Assembly (NCBI RefSeq): GCF_030463535.1
Contig: NC_132880.1
Location: forward strand, 38,163,342 to 38,227,341
Reading direction: 5' to 3'
Length of the DNA stretch: 64,000 bases
Source: Salminus brasiliensis
Taxonomy: Eukaryota > Chordata > Actinopteri > Characiformes > Bryconidae
The notes under the pieces are model-generated. The model was given only the letters and a program-made list of their open reading frames with translations, was not told the origin of the DNA and did no database searches. This document shows, piece after piece, positions 1-12,728 of the stretch; position 1 is the first letter of the stretch; each line of letters begins with the position of its first letter. A program made the translations under genes and the position numbers.

Positions 1-261
1 GCTGTAAAAAGATCGTTTGCTAACTATTTTAAATCGCTGCTTCTTCAGTTCATAATGTAATCAAGAAATGTCCGTTAACAGGAACAATGAAGGGCAGTTT
101 GGGGTCTGAAGACCAATGTGACAGCAAAAGACCTGGAGGATATATGTTATAAAAGACAGAGTAACTGCTTTTTATGTTTGGTTAGCTATAACCTAAGCTT
201 TTTTTTATTAAATAATAATAAGAAGAAGAATAATCAATTAATTCATTTAGACAAGACAACC

Positions 262-355
262 ATATTCACCATTTGTGTTGGACACAGATGGAATTTGGCC
301 TCTACGTTTAACTTGTTCATGCAGTGAACACAACACATGCACACTAGTGTGAATA
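262..355 (-). mobile_element. SINE 3' fragment
   Basis: The segment from the 'gttggacacagatggaattt' stretch to 'gcacactagtgtgaata' aligns by eye with the 3' half of the SINE at 12032-12246: both have a ggaattt-g-c-tc block, then a tgcagtgaa block, then an actagtg block, in that order and orientation. The tRNA-like head is missing, so this is a fragment. Family name not assigned. Confidence 0.45.
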
Positions 356-1156
356 CAAACATTAGATGCTGAAATTACTCAGAGGTTTGTTTTAGAGTGT
401 GGTGATTTCATAATGGTGGTATTAGTTTACACCAAACTGTTTTTTCCAGTTTGGTCAGCACTATCAGTATTCACATCATCGTACTGGAGAATAATGAAAC
501 CTACAAATCCCTTTTAACATGCAACTAAACACATTGACTTCCTTTTTGTTTCTGCAGACTTTCTTCTCGGGTTTTATACATACTTGATAGCTCCAAATTG
601 CATGTCTGTTTCTTTTTCTTTATTCAGTATATGGTGACAGGATGTAGATCAGCCTTGGTGTCATTTAGTGAATTGGTGGAACGTTACTGTACTGCTTTCT
701 TGCAGCTAAATAAGGTAAAGTTTATTTGTGAGACTGTATGTCCTTGTTGAAGTTCTTCACAGAAGTGGCAACTGCATCTTTACAGGAAGTGGCCAACTTT
801 GTGGCGTTTGCAAACGTCTGCTAGCTTACAAAGGTTTGCGTTGCCATCTCAGCTGTTCTTTTCTTCATATGTTTTGTGCTGGTACGTTAGTGTGGATTTG
901 TATTTTTGTGTGAATTCATTTTTTTAGTTCTTACTATTTTGCTCTTTGATTTTTGTGATTATTATTTAGATATGTAATGCATATATGCTGTATATGTGGT
1001 ATATTACACTTTGTTTTTTTTGTTTTTACCTTGAACTCATAGTCAACACCTTTATCTAGTCTCTCAGTAGTGCTGGGTATGATCAAAGATCTGTTAAAAG
1101 TATATCCATTACATTGTAGTTCATAAAATATCAATGTCCCTGTTGTCACATAGAAA

Positions 1157-1375
1157 TTTACATTTACATTTGTGGCATTTAGCTGACGCTCTTATCCAGA
1201 GCGACTTACAAGGTTACTCATATTACAGAGGTGGGCCAATGTAGTGTTAGGAGTCTTGCCCAAGGACTCTTATTGATACAGCGCAGCAAAGTCACCCAGA
1301 CCGGGAATCGAACCCCAGTCTCCCACATGGTGCAGTAGCTTAGTGGCAAGTAGTAGTGTTATGTTGCGCCACACC
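1157..1375 (-). mobile_element. tRNA-derived SINE, minus strand
   Basis: Read on the minus strand this has a Pol III B-box-like block (GGGGTTCGATTCCC) near 1305-1318 behind a tRNA-like head. Its 3' tail holds a perfect hairpin, CGCTCT-GGATA-AGAGCG, near 1188-1204 and ends in repeated TGTAAA units. A tRNA-like head plus a LINE-type 3' hairpin and short tandem tail is the usual build of fish tRNA-derived SINEs. The tail type is very common in teleost genomes; the exact family is not named here. Confidence 0.75.
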
Positions 1376-4300
1376 AACCACTGAAATACTCTATAGCTCC
1401 AGTTGGGTTGGATTTGTTCATCAGGAGCATGTCTGTAATGTGTACATGTCTCCTACTATGATAAAACGTTTGCATCTGGATGGCTTTTAAATTACTGCGA
1501 GCGAGTTGTTCAGATTTGATTGCTGGTGAAAGACGATCCCTCTCAATTCGCTAAACTAAATGTTGGTGTTGCTGATGTAAAGTAATGCTTAATCATTTTG
1601 TAGTTGCCACTTAATCAGTGATTTTTGCCCCCCTTCCCATACACGCTAGGATATGATGGGTAGAAGTATGCAATGCCTTCCCAGAAAATCACTAAGAAGC
1701 ATTTCTGGATTGGGCTAAACTGATCAGACCACTGCCGGGTTCTGTGAAAAACAGCCTGACATTTTCTCACAGGATGAGAGCGAGAGAGAAACACTGACAT
1801 GGCTGGTCTGGATGAACTAAATCACCTGTAAAAGTACCTTTTAAATGAGGGATTTACCTCCAGACCCCATGGAAAGATAATCCTGTCCAAATCAGGCTTG
1901 TATAGAGTTTCCTCTTGTGTAACGAAGAAGAAAACGGAGCAAAACTGTTCTGTTCAAATCTGTCGAGTTTGTAAGACGTTTTAGCCTTGAGTAGCAGCAC
2001 AGAAGGAATTAATATTTATAATATTAATAAATGCCACCAATGTCAGCTCTACTTTTTGGGGATTTCAAGTGACTTTTCAGCTTTATTTTTCTCCTCTTTT
2101 TTTTTTCTTTTTTTTCTTCTTTTAAATAGAATTGCTCAGTGCAGCTTCAGTTCATATTTATTGCCATTTTACTAATATAGGGTTTGTACAGTACAACGAA
2201 ACACGGTTCGGCTAAATCTCCTAAATGATATATTTCCCTCTCCCTAAGTTGCCGAGGACAACTCTTTCTTTAAGCTCTTCCTCTGCTCTGTGAAAGTGCT
2301 GTTTTACCTTATATTTTAAACATGGTCATGTAGTTCTGATCTTCTGATCCCAATTTTCTGAACTCTAGCGTCTTTTTCACTCATTGAAAACACAGACGAT
2401 TGTACTGTTGCTGACTCCACTGGTCCTGTTGATTAAAGGTGACAATATACACAAAGTACACTGCAGCATTCTCTGAAAACTGGTATATCTGTAGCAGTCA
2501 AATCAAACCTTATTCTGGTGTCAACCTGTTCCTTAGCACCCACAGACCTGATGGCTAACAAGATTCCGCGCCCTGTAGGAGGCAGCTTTGAATGCATAAA
2601 TAAAAGTCGGGCATCAGTAGCCCGCTTTTTGGAACAGAAGGCCGAATGTGGCTGAAAGTTATCACCGCCACCAGTCTAGGAGAGCAAAGGAGAAAATAAG
2701 CCTTCAGATTTTGCTTAGTGATGCTGAAAGACCAAGACAGACATTGCGTTCCAGAGGTCCAGAGAACATTTGACCACAGATGGAAAATAACACAGCTAGA
2801 GGCTGAAAGTGAATATCAATGGAAAGGGCCTGTACCAGTTGAAGGGGTACTAATTATTAGGCATATAATTTGTATAATCTGTGGGGCAGTCCTCAAATTA
2901 AAACAGTGTTTGGCTGGATTGCTGAATACTGAATGCCAGGCCCTATAAAAAAATATAAAACTACAGTATACCATTCATTAATTAATTAATTAATTAATGG
3001 GGATGTTTCTTGTGATTTAATTAAAATAACTTTTGAAAATCATGAGTTTCAGGGTTACTCTTATTAATTTGAAATGTCTGATAATGGCTTTACACTTGTC
3101 AGCCACTTCAAGTTTGGCAGACATGCTCATTTGTGTTTCTGATGTCAGCATGGTTTATCAAGCCTTGTTCAGTAGTTGTCCCAGTGCTTGATAAGGGAAC
3201 TTGGCTGCGTAAAGAGGATGTGTGTATGTGTGTTTTGACATTCACATCATTACCAACTTTTCAAGTGACAACGACTGATATCCATCTGTAATGGCATAAT
3301 AAAAATGGGGGATAAGCAACTGCCTTGATCATGAAGCGTTAAGGGCTTCAGGATTCACGGTTTGGAGGCACTTGAGGAATGTAGACAGACAGGCCACTGG
3401 AATGTTGTGTGGTGTTAGACACACGTCTTCAGGTGTATTTATAGACCCTTGGTATATTCTGTGCAGTTACATTTCTGCCCTTAATTAAACACTGCGTCCT
3501 ACTATTTAAACTAACAGAGTAGTTGTGCCAGCTGCCAGCTTCTTTCTGCCTCTGGTGGCTGTTCACCTTACAGTCAGGGTTAAAGATTATGCTAAGTAAT
3601 GCTAATGATTGCACTTACCACATGCTGAATAATGGGCAGTACACCACTGTCATCCTGTGTTGAACCTGTATGTGTCCCCGGGCTGTTAAGGGAAGCTTTC
3701 CTGAGAATGGTACCAATTGTCCTTCCAGTGTTTATGAATACCCGGAATTCAAACTGTCAAGTGCTTCTGTTCTTGTTGGCAAACAAAGCAAAGGTCCTCT
3801 GCCCATAGTCAGGTTTCTTTAACCTTCTGTGTTAGTTCAGCATGTATAAACATGACCTGAAAGTATTCAGTTGGCACTGGAGTCAGCACTTAGTGGCGTA
3901 GTATAAACACAGGTATGCATTAGCCTGTACTGATTGTTGCTTACGTGAATACTTCTGTTATCTCGGCTTTCCCGCTGAACAGTATCCCATTTCCTTTTTT
4001 TTGGTACTGGTACTCATTAGGTTATGCTATATAGAGTGTTTTCGCCCTATGGTCTATTGCAAGGGTGTCAGGAGACCTATCCAATGAACGGTCTTCTCCT
4101 GGAACATGGGTGGGGAGCAGAACCCACAGAGAACTTCACTGTCGGTTTCGGATGAAGACACAGTGTTCCCAAAGTGGTCGCTGCTCTCTTGAGAGTTACC
4201 TGACTTGTTCCAGCTTGTTTTTCGTTCATGCTCAACACCTGACTCACTGTTGGATAAAGCAGCTTGATGATTATTTCAGGTTATGGACAAATTGCTCATT

Positions 4301-4880
4301 ACCTGCCCTTTGGATATGTATGCATGCATGTGTAAGAGTGCCCTTTGGTAGAAGAACTTCCTGCCTATGTTTGGTCACTGGTGGCGGCTCTCTTTCATTG
4401 CGGTGGCGTTGGACTTTAACCTCTGGAACCTTTACCTCCCATATCTAAATAGAGCATTGATGTGTTTGAGAGTTGGTGGTATATGGTCTTGATAAATGAT
4501 GATAAATTATAGTTATAAATAAATTATTATAGCTATGCGCCTTGTGTCCTAGTGCGTTATGTCACTAGAGCCTGTTGTTCTACTGCTGCAATTTGATGTT
4601 GTTGGAGTGTATGGCTATATTTTGCTTAAAATATTATTTCCACTAGGTAACACAACTATTCCTTGAAGTAATTCAGGAAATTCTTTTTTTTTATGGCAGA
4701 TTAATTTGGTTATTTGTATATTTATTTATAATCTTTTTTTTTTTATCAAGATAGGTCATCTGTTTATATTGATGCCACAGATTCCAGTGCTGATTTTAGA
4801 AGCATTTGATATTTAATTAGTCAGCCAACACTCAATTGCTGTTGTACGAGAGTGAAATTTGACCTATTTTCCATCAGCTT

Positions 4881-4985
4881 TCCCTGCAAAAGTCCCTTTT
4901 GGAGACTGGGATGCCAGACCCTGCTCCTGGTGATCTACCACACTGGACAGTTAAGATCCAACCAGTGGTGTGCAGTATGACCATT
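4881..4985. repeat. Dispersed repeat, shared with 46595-46770
   Basis: The phrase 'ctcctggtgatctaccacac' followed by '-agatccaaccag' recurs as 'tcctggtgatctaccatccc ... gtagatccaatcc' near 46640-46685. This is a short interspersed repeat, probably part of a non-autonomous element. Neither copy has clear ends. Confidence 0.4.
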
Positions 4986-5005
4986 TCTTTTAACAGATTA
5001 TGATC

Positions 5006-5524
5006 AGAGCTGGGCGGGATAACAGTAATATCTTATGCCGCAGTATTTAAAAATGAGGAATCTCAAAATGAGGACGATATTTCAAATAAGCTCAATCCTC
5101 AATCCCACTCTGAGAAAAAAAACCCCACCGTATTTGCGAGTTTAACGATGTGCTGATATGCTCTCTGATATGAGGCTCGTCAGTCGCTCAATCGTAGTCA
5201 TTATTGTCTAAACGTTTATTAGTGGGCTTTTTGTCAGTCTGACCTAAATTGGTTCTGTGGTGAGCAGAACAAATATTTAGCTTGGTTCGCAGATATACTG
5301 CGGAAATATTCAGAGACGGTATGAAAAAAGCAGATACTACACAACCACGTTTCATTACAGAGAGTTTAAAAAGTGTTAGTCCTGTTTAATTGGATATGGT
5401 ATGACTGATAGGAGAGTGTTTGGATAAAATGCTGATGCAGTTTATCCATATGTCAGAATATAACTATAACAATAACTATTATCATGATCTGATATAACAT
5501 TTTTACCATATCACCCAGGCCTAG
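5006..5524. mobile_element. Inverted-repeat element, GGGCTGGGC family, copy A
   Basis: The left end reads AGAGCTGGGCGGGATA. The right end reads TATCACCCAGGCCTAG, which is nearly its reverse complement. Two other copies (26238-26552, 30301-30636) have the same ends. The right 30 bases closely match copy B (ttttaccatatcaccca). No transposase is present, so this is a non-autonomous DNA element. Superfamily not determined. Confidence 0.55.
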
Positions 5525-5992
5525 TTCCATGGCGTCTTGATTGATTGTGTCAGGTGTGTTGGATTGGGTTGAAAACAGAAGCGGAGCCAGCAGTGAAGGC
5601 AGGAAGGGGGTTGTCACAAAGTACCCTGACCTTGTCCTTCCAGGTCATCCACATATGTGACCATAAAAAATAGATAAATAATGATAATATTTTAAACAAA
5701 ATTCTGATAGGTGCTGATCTGACTGTTTGCATGTAAAGGTGCATAACTGAATAGGTTAAAGTGTTTTTAGAGCAGAGATGAAGTTCAGTACAGAGCGTGT
5801 GACTGCGTGACTAGGAAACTAGGCTACACAAACCAGCAAAAAGTGGTAACGCCTAAACCAGCTGCTTCACATGTAATTTGCCTTCGGCGGAAGTATTTTT
5901 GCAGTTTTTTCAAATCCTCCAGAAAACCACAATGTGGTTCTCCACTTATCCACTATCAGTTTAACTTGGTGCATTCTTCTAATTCTACCAAA

Positions 5993-6200
5993 TATACACT
6001 ATATGGCCAAATGTTTGTGGACACTGCTTCTAATGAATGCATTTAGGTACTTTAAGTTGCCCTCATTGCTGACACAGATGTGCAAATGCATACACACACA
6101 CACTCACATCCTGTCTAGTCCCTTTAGAGAAATACTGCCAATAGAATAGGAGTTGGTTAAACAATGTGGAGCAGATAAACATGAACCTATTGGCACCAGG
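5993..6200. mobile_element. Tc1-like non-autonomous element, left part
   Basis: Begins ACTATATGGCCAAATGTTTG and continues with blocks (cttctaatgaatgca, gcaaatgcat-cacacac, ccaatagaa, aaacatgaacctattgg, ccaggcgtgg) found in the same order in the longer copy at 51346-51830. Only the left part is kept here. Confidence 0.55.
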
Positions 6201-6202
6201 CG

Positions 6203-6326
6203 TGGGCTGGCGGGGTATAAACACATAAATATATATAATATATGTATATTATTCCATGGCCTTTTTGGGTATTTAATTGAATGGTGGATAAATTGACTGT
6301 AGAAATTAATGTTTGGCCCAGCCCTA
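6203..6326. mobile_element. Short GGGCTGGGC-family remnant
   Basis: Starts near GTGGGCTGGCGGGGTATA and ends GGCCCAGCCCTAG, giving imperfect inverted ends of the same family as 5006-5524. The interior is a short AT-rich stretch. Likely an internally deleted copy. Confidence 0.35.
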
Positions 6327-9039
6327 GTAATAATTCATCCATTATGAATCATTGTATTATTTTCATACACTAATCGTAGCAGAAGTAAATACATTTTTCA
6401 AATTGCAGAACCTTTGATGAGCTGTGATTTTGCTCTCCAGCTCTGTATTTTCTTATATTGGTGTCCTTTGCTCACTCTGTTAAGGAAAGGAAGGAAAGGT
6501 CAGTAACACTTACATCCGTGAGGGCGTTCTATTGTCACCATGAATGTGTTCATACTTTAACAAAGAATAACAAGTTTCCAGTGTCCATTTACCTAGTGTG
6601 TATTTGCCCAAGTAATTACCTGTATTTTCAGCCCTTTTCTCGAGCTTAATGAATCCGCGATCAATGGCAGCACACTTTCAAGGGGAACTCCTGTCACCTT
6701 GACCTAAGGGAAAACCAGTTTGTGTGTATTAGATTGAGACAGCATTTGTCATAGTGGTCAGGAGGGCATTCTCTAAATTGTCAGTGAGTGAGTGTTGTGT
6801 TTTTCCTATAGGTGTGGTATGTGGGCTGTATACTATGTATAACTTGGTGTCCTACACTGAGACCTACACATTTATTTACGTTTTATGCTGGAGCAAAGCC
6901 ACTCACGATTGCCACAGTGGACAAACTGTAGTCACACTCTTAACTGAGTCTCAAAAGGTCTGTCTGTCTGTCTGTCTTAGTCTCAACAGGAGTGTATGTT
7001 ATGTGGTTATGTGAGCTGGCAAGGATCTTATCTCTCTTGTGCGTTGTGTTCTCCTTGTCCCCCAGCCCAAGGCCGCTAATCTCTCTCACTCTATCCTTAG
7101 CCCCAGCTAGTGATAGAGCTGCCTTCCTCAGAGGCTTTCCTCTACAGCTGCAGCCCCGTCATGGGAAGAAGGGCAACCATGCAGCTGACTCGGAGACTAA
7201 ATGAGCTTGCCCAGACACTGAAGCAGAACACCCAGAACCTGCCCCACTTATTGCCGTTTCAGCATGCCTGTTAGTACAGAGGGCATGACCACCTTGGTAT
7301 CGAAAGTCATTTTGAAAGTTGTTGCTTAGTAGAAAACTGCAATTCTCATTGTCGTGCTGCTTCCAAGCTTTCCCCTAATCAGCTGCTCACAGGCAAAGCC
7401 CTAGTCCTGTGTGTCCTTACATGCTCCAAGTCCTCCGGCTGACTCCTGGCCCATATCGACAGTGTGTCTCGCTGCTGGATGTGTTTCGTTACATGAAGAC
7501 ACAGTGCAGCACAGCTTCACTCCCTTGGCAGGATTTGTAGCTTAAATCGAAGGGATCTGTGGGGGATTAGCACTCCACAGTGGGCATATTAGCCATTCAA
7601 CAGCCCCATAATCCCTGATGTTTCATCGTAGCTAAGGAGCACCCAGGAGAAGTGGGTCAAGGCAGTGGGGGAGAAGGCCTTGGGTTCCTTGATGCCATAA
7701 AGTCCTAATGCCAACTGGTTCCTGTAGTGTTTTTTGTTGTTGTTGTTGTTTTATTCCTTTTACGGCCATTTATTACCTTTAAAATATTTAATTATTTAAA
7801 GTTTTGCACCAATCCCAGTTCTATAATGCTGAGTATCAGCTGATACTGTGCCAATTCAATATTTGTGTTTCTAAAAATAATAATAATATTATTCATTCAC
7901 TTTATATTTAATGAACAGTTCATATTATGGGACATTCAGGATTTATTTATTTGGCTTGACTACTTGACTAGATTGTTTAATATCTAATAATACAGTCTCT
8001 CTGACCTTCTCCCTGACCTTTCAGCTTCTGACAGCACTGCAGTGCAGTCTTTTTATTAAGAATATAGTTGCACGCGTTGAACTGATATTTATTTGTTGAC
8101 TACTGATGTGGAATAACTATTTCCTGTAGAGATGAAGAGATCTGTGTTTTTGAGCTGTTACTGATCGCTGATCATCTTTCAGCTCGACAGAGGGTTGGGC
8201 TGGATGCCATATTAAGCTTTCCAGGCAGACTTGGTAATGCATCACCATGCAGGGCTTTTGTAATACTCTCTGCACTGTCTGTGCATTCCCATGCCAAACT
8301 TACATTGGAGCTCAGAGTTGTTAGAATACATTTCAACATGCAAATATATTTACGACAAACTTTTAAACACAATGCCTAGTCTAAATGTTGCCATTTGTAC
8401 TAGCTCTTTATGTGTGTAATGGATGAAGAGAATCTATGCTCTCTTGTTTGGACTGTTACGCTCAATGGACTACAAGGTAGTCTTCCTCATTATCATGCAT
8501 TGCCTTGCTGTATGCAAGCAGAGTGAAATGGGAGGAAAGCAGACGGACAGTCCATTACGTTCTTCCAGCTGCGTGTGTGGGTGTGAGAGTGTGAGAAGGA
8601 GAAAGAAACACATAGATTACACTTGAGGGTAAGGAACACACAAAGGAAACTGGCAGCGTTATGTACGTAATGAGCTCTTCACCAGTCAACTTCATGCTAT
8701 ATTTCACAGAACAGGGAGACAACATGAAACTGTCATTTCTGAGAAAAGTTCCTTTTTTTGTTGTCTGCAAGTTCATGCGGGATGCAGCTGGTGTGTGTGG
8801 CTGCTAAGGGAACTGAGTGAATTATAAGTGCGTGACACAGTAAGACCCTCTTTTTCGTTTGTAATAAGTTCTAGACTCACTGGAAAGCTCTGGCTTTTGC
8901 TGGTAACAAGTTTAATGCACTTTAGTCTTGGGTAATAACATAAACACCTTAGACAAATGATCATCATTTGCAGAATAATAACTACATGCTGCTACAAGAT
9001 AACTTAGAGATGTAATGAGGAAGTCGTTATTGTAGACCT

Positions 9040-9560
9040 CTTTAAAAATGAACCTTTATTAACCAGAGTTCCCATAGCCCATTCTGTCAGCTAAAACCAG
9101 TCTGGCCATTCTCCATTGTCCTCTCTCAACATGGTGTTTTCATCTGCGGAACTACCTCTGACCTACATGCACTTAAATTTTGTACTTTTTTTTTTTTTAA
9201 TTGCACTATTATGAATTATCTCTACAGACTGCCGTGCTGAAAATCCCAGATGATCAGCAATTCTAGAAATACTTAAACCAGCCTCCCCGTTACCAGCAAT
9301 CATGACATGCTCAAAATTGCAGAGATCACAGTTTTCCCCGTTCTTCAGTCCTGATGTCAACATTTACCTGCTCGCTAGTATTTGAGTGATTTTATGCATT
9401 GTATGGCTGCCACACGATTGGCTTATTAGATAATTGCATGAACGAGTAGGTGTGAAGGTGTTGTTCTTGTAAACTGTATTAAGTGTTCCAGTCATTGTTT
9501 TAGTTATCCTGTGATTGAGATGCTTCAATTGACCCAGTTTAAAACTGGCCACTTTACCCC
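9040..9560 (-). pseudogene. Tc1-like transposase remnant
   Basis: On the minus strand, about 9163-9363 reads as a broken peptide with CDLCNFEHVMIAG followed by GLSISRIADHLGFS. This resembles the helix-turn-helix DNA-binding start of fish Tc1-like transposases (usual pattern: GLSIS-TADLLGFS). The reading frame runs into a poly-A tract soon after. Flanking sequence at 9390-9510 (tgccacacgattggcttatt and a gtaggtgtgaaggtgtt block) resembles the terminal part of the same element type. The catalytic DDE half is absent, so the copy is dead. Confidence 0.6.
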
Positions 9561-11438
9561 TTCATCTGCAGTATCAGGGTTATATCAGGATAAGGTCAAG
9601 CCACATACAAATGCAAGTGTAAACACACCAAATATGTCTAAATGTCTCGTCAGCCTGGACAGCTGAAGATGTTGCTAAGTTTGAAGAAATGTCTGAAATT
9701 GCATATTTTGAGGCAGCAACCATCTTTACCACAAAGAACAGGAAGAGGCTGAACGGATAAACATCTGGTTGTCGCATAATGAGCGGATTTGCATATCCCG
9801 CCCCACACAGCGATTGGTTGTCAGTCCGACTAACCGGGAACGGATTTAACTACCAAGTGTAAATGCTCGTGGTTAAAATCTCATCAGGATACAATCCAGA
9901 TACTAGTGACCTAATGAGACGCAGACGGGCTCCCTAAGTCTGGAGCAACATCCATTTAGGCACTTTCAAAACTTTTAGTAAAAGAGGAGGTACTTGGGCA
10001 GCTTCAGTCCAGCTGGCTTGTGTATTTCACCTCCTATTGTACTACTAAATCAGAACTGACATCACGCAGGGAGGAATACACACTTTCATGCAGCCTCAAG
10101 TTACACATGGAAGGCAGGATAGTAACTATAATGGTGCACTGTCTTCTCTACCTCGGCAAGAATGTAAAGCTCGGTGGTAGCAATTATAGGAATGGCTTGC
10201 AAATGTGGCAGTGTGATTTGCATGACTTCCCAGCAGAACTAGAGGAAGCGTGAACGTTTGAACCTAGTCTAAGCAGCTGCAGTCCTGTTTGCTGCTAAAA
10301 AAGCCAGGTTAATGCCATCTAAAGTTTTTTACCGATCGCTCCATTAATTTGCTTTACAGACAGAGCCCTGGATTCCATAAAGATATCAATTTGTCTTAAT
10401 GCATCCCTCTTGCCCTGTGGGAATAATTCAGGCTCACTTGCTATTCCTGTTGAGACACTGCTTCAGCAGCCTGTTGATGCAAGTTTAAAGTCCAAATGAA
10501 ATCTAAATAGATTTTTTGACCTTGTTAGTTCATGCCCCTGGTGATGATACACACGATTGATCAGATTTATTATTTAAAGGTAACTATTTGTCTTGTTTTG
10601 TTGTAGTCAGAATGCCTTGACTGTAACTTCGAACATCCCCCAGTGATTCTGAACCAGTCATTGTGCAGAAATGCTAAGCTATCTTATATTATATACACGT
10701 TTTATGTATTTATTCAATTGCATTTTCAGAAAGAGGTCATAGTACACAGCATCATATGTATAATATCCCAGGTAAAGAAAAGTTTACTTTTTAATCCCTT
10801 TCAAAACACTGGAATCCCAAGGCATAGTACGACTGTCTAGCAGTTGAGTTTTATACTGTGTTTTTGAGAATTGATACAGTATTGCAAAACGTAATATCGC
10901 AATACATTGTCTTTTCATCTTTTCTTACACCCCTGCTTTCTGTCTGTGTACGTGCATGCATGTATAGCTCAGAGCCCTCTGGTTTGGGGCTTTTTAAAGC
11001 TTTCTGCCCTAATCCCCATCTTGTGATTTCCAGTTTTTTTTTTTAAAGCCAGTTCACTTTCAACCTCCTTCCCATCTGTCTAATTCTTTAAAGCTTTTTA
11101 CATATGTTTGTTATCCTCCTTTCTTTCTGTTAATCTCTTTTTCTCTTAAAATCTCTCTTTCTCATCTTTCTCCAACCAAGTAATGTGTTCTAACTTCAAT
11201 TTGACAGTGAAGGAGTTTAGAAGTTTAAAATGCAGCTTGGAACATCTGAATGCAGTAGTGCGTAGTGTCAAGCAGTAGAGCTGAAAGCGTGACTTGTGTA
11301 AAGGTTGATGCTCGGATAATTTGATAAGCATCAAATAACATTTTAAAACATGACAAGAACAGTAATATTACCTTAGTTTCAGACATTTGAGTTCATGTTA
11401 CCAAAGTCAACATTAGTGGGCCGCAAGCTGTTATTAGC

Positions 11439-11853
11439 TAGGTTTCCATCCACCTTTTTAATGTGTTTTTGGGCTAAGCAAATAAGACTTCACATCAGTA
11501 AGTGTATACTTGCTTGAAGTGTGCAATATATTTTTGAGAATGATTCATTCCAAACTCATCGTAATGATAAACGTGCCAAAAGGTGGGGAGTTCCAGTAAA
11601 CTGGCGTTTGTAATAACACTTTCAAACCATCAGCAGGCCATATGGCAGGGGTTAAACCATACAACAACAAGAATTTCCACAACAGTAAAGATTCTGCTGT
11701 AATCCTATCTTTATTTGTTTTACATTTCTCAGAAGAGCTTTTTTTATGCATTACTTTTATTCTCTCGTGCAGAACCACTGAAAAATATTTGCATATTTTT
11801 GTGGTATTTCAGTTTGCTTAAGTATATGCAAACACCTGGATGGAAACCTGGTT
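11439..11853. mobile_element. Non-autonomous DNA element with GGTTTCCATCCA ends
   Basis: The left end TAGGTTTCCATCCACCT is mirrored at the right end by TGGATGGAAACCTGG; the inverted match is about 12-14 bases. The ~415-base interior has no coding capacity. This is a MITE-like structure. Confidence 0.6.
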
Positions 11854-11949
11854 ATTGTTTACCAAAGACACAACTTGTTTCTTGCTAGCTGGTTATTATT
11901 TTGTGCTGTGGTGAATTAGGTTGAAGGCCTTTTAGAAATGTAGCCTACA

Positions 11950-12031
11950 CCCTGAAAAATTAAGGTGCAGCAAACGGCTCTTTGAGTGATTCCACAGAAG
12001 AACCACTTTTGATACAAAAGGAACCACTCAG
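11950..12031. mobile_element. Half of an AAGAACC-type MITE
   Basis: A CCTGAAAAATTAAGGTGCAG start and repeated gaaccac blocks resemble the better preserved element at 48284-48532. A SINE (12032-12246) lies immediately after it. A similar gaacc / ttatattaaggtac block at 12508-12532 may be the displaced other half, which would make the SINE nested in the MITE. Confidence 0.35.
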
Positions 12032-12246
12032 TCGCCATTTGTGCAGCACACATGGGAATTTGTCTTCAGCGTTTGACCCATCTGTGCAGTGAATACATGT
12101 ACTAGTGAACAAGGAGCACACATGCAGTGGGCAGCCCTGGCTTTGCTCAAGGGCACTTCAGTCATGTCCTGTTGGTTCAGGGGATTGAACTGGCAACCTC
12201 CCGGTCACAAAGCTGCTTCTCCAACCTTCAGGCCTCGGCTGCTCCC
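12032..12246 (-). mobile_element. tRNA-derived SINE, minus strand
   Basis: On the minus strand the element starts with a tRNA-like head. It has an A-box-like block (GAGGCCTGAAGGTTGG) near 12220-12237 and a B-box-like block (GGTTGCCAGTTCAATCCCC) near 12180-12198. A tail with tgcccttgagcaaagcc and gggcagccc-type blocks follows. Both Pol III boxes are slightly degenerate, as expected for an old insertion. The fragment at 262-355 belongs to the same family. Confidence 0.7.
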
Positions 12247-12728
12247 TGCAATGGGGTTTGTAATAGAGATGTGCGAGTGTAAAATTTGAAGATCTACAGA
12301 ACTGTGACTTGATAAGGTTTTTTTTTTTTTTTTTTTTTTTAAATCAATTTAAAGGTTTTATTATACTCATTATTATCTGTTACACAGATGTGGACAATTC
12401 TGGACTTGGAGGGCTAGATTCCTTCAGTTTTGTGCTTCTCTTGCCGAGGCACACTTGAAAACCTAATCACAACCTGTTAATTGCCATGTTTTATGAAATT
12501 GCTTAAAGAACCATCCCTTTATATTAAGGTACTTTGTTCACACCCACACATTATTGTTACTAACATGGTTCCTATGGCATCGCAAATTTGGTTGTTAGTG
12601 TTTAGGAAAGGCAGTACTTTATGTAAGTTAGTAGGTCCGTTGTAAATGTGCCATAATTGTGAATGAAATTGTTTTATTGAACTAAGCAGTGACAACACGT
12701 CTGATGTCTCTTTCTTTTCTCTTGGCAG

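Larger units (their letters stand above)
1..12728. other. Gene-free 5' region (probable ptp4a2 upstream or intron 1)
   Basis: I find no exon with a recognisable protein family here on either strand; the open frames are short and without motifs. The sequence is AT-rich and holds SINE pieces, Tc1-like remnants and inverted-repeat elements, listed separately. The first exon of ptp4a2 seen in this window begins at 12729 behind a good splice acceptor, so at least one earlier non-coding exon must lie upstream. Whether it falls inside this stretch or off the left edge cannot be told from sequence; I saw no CpG-rich promoter here. Confidence 0.5.

Noticed and set aside
4065-4448. 127-codon + strand ORF
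   Set aside because: No ATG start (it opens with GTG), no motif, no splice context, unusual Cys/Trp-rich composition; most likely chance.
12180-12240. Possible tRNA gene (A and B boxes on the minus strand)
   Set aside because: It does not fold into a full cloverleaf and runs directly into a SINE body; it is the tRNA-like head of a SINE.
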